The notes below the pieces were generated by a model, which saw only the letters and a program-made list of their open reading frames with translations, searched no databases and was not told the origin of the DNA. The translations under genes and the position numbers were made by a program. Source: Zerene cesonia (lineage: Eukaryota; Arthropoda; Insecta; Lepidoptera; Pieridae). Taken from it: 64,000 nt of DNA. Location: NCBI RefSeq assembly GCF_012273895.1, contig NC_052119.1:9214705-9278704 (forward strand), written 5' to 3'. Positions 58,964 through 64,000 of this stretch are shown here, piece after piece. The number at the start of each line of letters is the position of its first letter. The stretch's first letter is position 1.

Positions 58964-60710
58964 CATTAGGTATTAGTGAACCTATTTTTTATGACTATTA
59001 TTATTATTATTTTTTAAAGCTGGTACCTCCCGTGTGATCCCATTTAAATTTGGTGAAGTTCTGATAATTTGAAAGCTAATATCTTGGCTTAACTTTTGTT
59101 CAAAATAATTATGTCATATTATGGCTAAATACGCTATATAGTTATCCCTTTCAAATAGATTTAACCTATAACCATAAACCAATATAAATAATCTAGAAAC
59201 AAATTAAAGCAATCACTATCTCACACATTTAAAATGGACGTTATTTGTTAAACAACGAAATAGTTTAAAATAACGCAACCGAAACGATGGTACGTTATAA
59301 CAATTTGTCAAATTCGACCGTGATGTGCCCAATTTGGGCAGAGCAGTCACGAATCTGATATTAAATCTAATAATTATGATATTCGTGAGGATACATTTCT
59401 AGGGCAAATAAAAAATAGTATTAAATTGATGTGTAAATATCATTACACGTGTTTACCGAGGTGATTTGATATATTGCTGTTGAGTAACTTCCCTTTTTAG
59501 TTACTTTTTGTATTATTATTAATCTTACCATATAATTATTTTGTTCTCGAACTTTAATAAGGTTAGATTTAATAAGCTCGTCCTAATATTGTATTGAATT
59601 CAATTTGATTCGTTACAGCAATAATTGTTTTCAACAAAAAAATATATTTTTCCACCTTCAAATGTCAGAACTACACCAATTTTAAATGAGACTACATGGG
59701 AGGTACTGGCTTTTAAATAAAAATAGAATTGTAAAAATTGATTCACCCAGTAACAAGCTATGAGTTAACAAACATTCATAAACAGTCGATTTATACTTCC
59801 TCCATTTGTTGAAGTCAAGCGACTTCAAAAACTTAACAAAATAACAATCACTTTACCAATAACACATTATGTGTTGACTTTAGCATACTTAGTGTTAAAT
59901 ACAAAACCTACATTCTAAAGTCACCTAAGTACCTAAGATTTAGCGATTATATCTTTCGAATAGTTCACTTTGGTGGCCTTAACCTGTGCATAGAAATCAT
60001 TCGCACAAACTGCTATCTGCTAATAGAAAGATTAAAGAAGAAATTAAGCGACTGCCATAACTAACTTCAACTTTTAACGAAATTTAAAGCACTAAACGTC
60101 GTGTTAACTAACATAATAAGTACTAGTAGCGTAGGATCAAACGATCATTCACCCTTAAATATAAAACATAGAATTTTATAAATGAATTACGCTTTATTGC
60201 TTCGAAAAATACCAATTTTATTATTATGTATTACAAAGATACCAATTTTCTTATTTTGCATACACAAAAGGATGTCTTGGGCTTGGGCTATCTTATTATG
60301 TCTTATCTCTTCTATACTATATCCCATACGTATATATGGGTAGCGTTAAAAGCGAAATGAAGGTTACCAGGCTTTATGTTAACCTTTATTCTTTCCTATC
60401 TTTCTAGACTTTCGAGTCAATACCATAAAGTCTACATATATTAGGTGTTAGGAATGTCCTATACTAAGTAGAAAATCAACTTAATGAGACCGCGCCTATA
60501 CTGGAAGTAAAGCTAAGTATAACGGAAGTACACTACTTTATTTCAATTATCACTGCATAAAAACTGTTATAACCTTAATATTACGAATATGACATTTAAT
60601 GTATATAAATTGCATTTTGTCCTGTTATAGAGCTATTACTAAATAAAAAATCTATCTTCATAGTTATGAACTAGCCTTTTTCCGTTTTTTTCTCACATTC
60701 ACCCGGAATG

Positions 60711-60912
60711 GACCTCGGACTTCAATAGAAAACTTGGAGGTTCGAGACCAAGCGAGCTCGCAGGAAACACAGTTCTAAATTTTCTCGAATCAGTCAAGGA
60801 AAATATCGTGAAGAAACTGGCATGTCGAAGTATCAAAAATTTGACAACATGTGACATCTACCAACCCGCCCTTGGCAGAGAGTTCAGGCCATAATCTACC
60901 ACGCTGGACTGG
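60711..60912 (+). mobile_element. Metulj-like SINE with internal micro-inversion
   Basis: GACCTCGGACTTCAATAG head, GGAGGTTCGAGACC B box, then body to CCAACCCGCCCTTGGC; the following 27 bases (60882-60908) are reversed relative to the intact copy. Confidence 0.7.
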
Positions 60913-61554
60913 TCTGAAATCTTATTTAGAGGTTCTTGGCTGGTTGAGTTACAAACAACCATCAAAGCATTCTTATAAATTACTAATACTGCACTATTTC
61001 TTAAGGTCATTTAACATTCCGAATATTCTTGTAGACTTAATTGAATATTTCAAAAAGACCTCCCTTGGCTCTTAACTTTAAAGGTGCTTATCAACGAAAA
61101 TTATATAAACTTATTATTATTTTTATAACCTAAAAGTAGATAAACCTCATCAATCTAAACCTTTTTATTTCGTCAATCAATAATATTAAATACCGCGAAC
61201 AATATTATGATAACCAGCGTCCTCGTCTATTGTTTTGCAATTGATTGAATCGAATCGATTTTTCGCATTTCGTTGTTTATTCCGAAAACTTGTAAACCTT
61301 TGCACCCAAGAAATTATAGTATGACAACGTTAGGTAAAGGTACATTTTATTTGTAATTAGATTTTTTTACTTTCACGTTTGTCAATCGTTTCTAATAATA
61401 TATAATAGGGACATTCAATTGTATTACTTATGTTTTTAGGGCTTTTTGCCCTAAGGGTAAAATATACCTATTACTAATTCCATAATTTTCCGTTTATCTG
61501 TCTGTCTGTACGTCCGTTTGTCTGTCCGTCTGTATGTCCGTTTTTTACGCAAGT

Positions 61555-61715
61555 CTGCCTTATTTCTATCATTTAGGGGTATGAAAATTAGATATTGGCC
61601 TATTCATCATCAGGCCTACCCGATATGCACACAAAATTTCATGAGAATCGGTCTAGCCATTGCGGAGGAGTATAGTAGTTAACATTGTGACACGGGAATT
61701 CTATATATAGAGATA
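61555..61715 (-). mobile_element. Helitron-like fragment
   Basis: TTATTTCTATCATTTAGGGG, GAGAATCGGTCTAGCCATTG, TGTGACACGGGAATTCTATA; preceded by a TCTGTC/TCCGT-rich run. Confidence 0.5.
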
Positions 61716-61903
61716 AATCGCGATCAAAGTCAGTCAGTCAAATACAGTCCAGGAAGTTTACCATGACGACGAAACATTAATAATTTCGCTGTGGAAAAAT
61801 TAAAGAGTTAGGGTCGAGTAGGGCTACCATTACATACAGGAAGGAAATGAGTAAGCCTTTACCCCTGGAAACCAAATCAAATCTAATAATAGATAGGTAA
61901 ATC

Positions 61904-62052
61904 GTACTGACTGACTGATTCGATCGGGATGATTTGACATGCAGATTTAGACATCAACTAAGTAAACTTCGATAAATTCTACCACCAAGGAGATAAAATA
62001 GGGGACGATAATTTGTTTTTACTACGTGGACGAAGCTGCGGTCAACAGCTAC
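61904..62052 (+). mobile_element. Helitron-like element
   Basis: TACTGACTGACTGATT, CCAAGGAGATAAAATAGGGG, GGACGAAGCTGCGGTCAACA GCTA, related to 8541 and 31991. Confidence 0.6.
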
Positions 62053-62908
62053 TGATGAATGATAGTATACAATTGTTACTTAATTCTACTCAGATTTTTC
62101 TACAGTTTCTAAACTTTAACAAATCCGTTTAACATAAATCAATAAATAAATTGTTATATTGAAATATATTAATGTTAATTTAGATCGAATTAACATTGTG
62201 TGTGCAACTTGCATTCTAATAGCCTGTTTTAAATGATTTTGAAATGCGAAAATCATTCGCGATGAATAAGCATTATGAATTATAATAATACAATGCTCTG
62301 TGATGTTTGTAGTAAATTAATTAATAAACATTTCGACTATTATCATACTAAGAATTCATAAACATTAAAAATATACAATAATCGGTAAAGAGTCGCGTCA
62401 CTCAAGGTACCATGAAGGTGCAATTGAAAAAATTTGGTCACCCATCCAATCTATGACCGCGCCAACCTTAATTTTTTTTTTTGTTATAGCGGCAACATAA
62501 ATGCTTCATCTTTGAAATCTTCAACTGTCTAGCTATAACCGGTATAGGTCATGAAAGGCTGTATGCCTTGCGACACAGACAGACAGATAGACGGATAGAA
62601 ATATTAGTAGTAGCACAGTATAACAATGAGGTCCCGTTTTACCCTTTGGTTACGGATACTAAATAAAAATTCTACTATCGTTATCCAAAAAGTAATTAAT
62701 TCTTTTCTACTTCTTCTGTTTGTTAAAAGTTCTATCAACCGAAAGACCTCCCTTCTTTTTTTTTTCATACATAAAATGTGTCTTAAGTATTCATCAATTA
62801 CCCACCATATTTGAAACAATCGGATCGCGACAATCGTATAGACTAAACTGTCCATTTAGTGAACTACTCAATCTGCATTTTACACCCAACTACATCTCAG
62901 TATTTTAT

Positions 62909-63116
62909 CACACTAATGTTATAAATTTGTGAGTTCGTCCGTTTGGATGTTTGTCCGTCAATTACACTGAAACTACTAAACAATTTTTTATGAAATTTAG
63001 AATACAGACTGGGTATGAGTAACTTGGGTGATGGGATTATTTTTATCTCGATTATATGCTCTCTTAGCATAAAACAGCGATCTTGATATCCGAGTGGAGC
63101 CGGGATAAGCGTCTAG
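62909..63116 (+). mobile_element. Helitron-like element ending CTAG
   Basis: CACTAATGTTATAAATTTGT start, GGGTATGAGTAACTTGGGTG interior, GCCGGGATAAGCGTCTAG end. Confidence 0.6.
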
Positions 63117-64000
63117 TTATATATATATTATTATAAAAAATATATTATAATATTGAATTACTAAGTAGACAAGTAGAAAGTAGTAAGTGTAGAAATTATA
63201 ATAAAATTCATAATAAAAGGCAGTGAGGAGTTAACAAAAAAGTCAAACAATACTAATACATCGAGTTCTCAATTTCGGAAACAGCTTGAAATTGAAACAA
63301 ACAATACATAAGATAACATTTACTCGGTTATTTATTACATAGATAATAGAAAAAAAACAGGGATGTTTACGGCATTAAATGGAGCACTCGATAACCTTTT
63401 AAAGTTCAATTAAATAGATTGACATTCGTTTATATAAATAACCACAACAAGAGCTCAATGTAAAACACGGTAGAATATATGTTTTTCTTAATTTTTTTTT
63501 ATCTTATTGTAACAAATTTTCTTTGCGAAAAATCTTTTTGTAGTCAGTATAATCACGTACATTTTACAAATTTAACATCAACTAATATAAGGTTTCCAAA
63601 TTACTTAACTAAACAAAGTACATAAAAGTAGAAAAAATATTTTTATAATTGCTTAAAAAAGATGAGTAACAAAGGCTTGCATAGAGATTGGATATAGATT
63701 AAGATTGGGATAGAGGGCAATGCTTTTAAACGAGTAGAAATCATAATGATAAGAAACCACTTCACTTTCGACGTGGACAACTAAATTCGAAAATCTTTGA
63801 TTTAGGAAAATACTGACGACTGTAAGCGAAGTGGTAATGACCCTGACCATCACCCAAATACTTTCGATTCGATTCCAATTAATAAATAACGATCACAATG
63901 TTTATCCATCCCCAATTTCCCTTATCATAACATTGTTTCATTAAATAACAAGCATTAAAGTATCTTATTGGATCTAAATAATCAATTTGTTAGAATCATT

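Larger units (their letters stand above)
44454..64000. other. Gene-poor region upstream of the first found CPAP1-like exon
   Basis: It is probably intron or 5' flank of the cuticle gene. Besides the listed repeats it is AT-rich. Open frames here (for example 49005-49244, 57022-57291) fall in repeats. Confidence 0.45.

Noticed and set aside
62604..62855. Overlapping frames on both strands near the right end
   Set aside because: The region includes the GAGGTCCCGTTTTACCCTTT repeat typical of insect transposon tails; no protein family recognised.
1..64000. CRISPR arrays, bacterial operons, riboswitches or a multi-gene novel system
   Set aside because: The sequence is eukaryotic nuclear DNA with spliced genes; no regular spaced repeats or prokaryotic signals are present.

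Overview
The window looks like nuclear DNA from a lepidopteran insect (moth or butterfly). It is AT-rich and has short exons with GT-AG introns. It is crowded with repeats I know from Lepidoptera: Lep1/Helitron-like elements (TC...CTAG ends with a CGCGG/CCGCG hairpin), a tRNA-derived SINE of the Metulj type, and other SINEs and foldback elements. I cannot name the species.

Two protein genes can be reconstructed exon by exon, both on the minus strand. The first (26010 down to 17557) is a 10-exon, 775-codon orthologue of formin-binding protein 4 (FNBP4). It has two WW domains, acidic SD-rich motifs, polyproline tracts and an Arg/Glu-rich tail. The exon phases close perfectly (2328 nt). Exons 6-8 are extremely GC-rich, while the rest of the gene and window are AT-rich.

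The second (44453 down to 28606, 5' end not found) is a secreted cuticle protein of the CPAP1 type. It has one six-cysteine chitin-binding type-2 (CBM14) domain split over two exons about 12 kb apart, then a long disordered Pro/Ser/Asn-rich tail ending in a Cys-X2-Cys-X9-Cys-X2-Cys motif. The first exon with the signal peptide must lie above 44453, possibly beyond the window.

Layout: 1-17500 is mostly non-coding with scattered repeats and one weak candidate first exon (767-848). 17557-26010 is FNBP4 with repeats in its introns. 26011-28605 holds an LTR-like retroelement fragment, SINE debris and the 3' UTR side of the cuticle gene. 28606-44453 is the cuticle gene, whose introns hold foldback elements and an assembly gap. 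44454-64000 is intron or upstream DNA of that gene: many transposon copies, a (TA)n tract and a tight cluster of ATCGAT motifs. The two 1000-N gaps (6906-7905, 41963-42962) are both entered from the same 68-bp transposon end, so one repeated mariner-like element probably caused both breaks. The two genes have no evident functional link; they are neighbours transcribed in the same direction.
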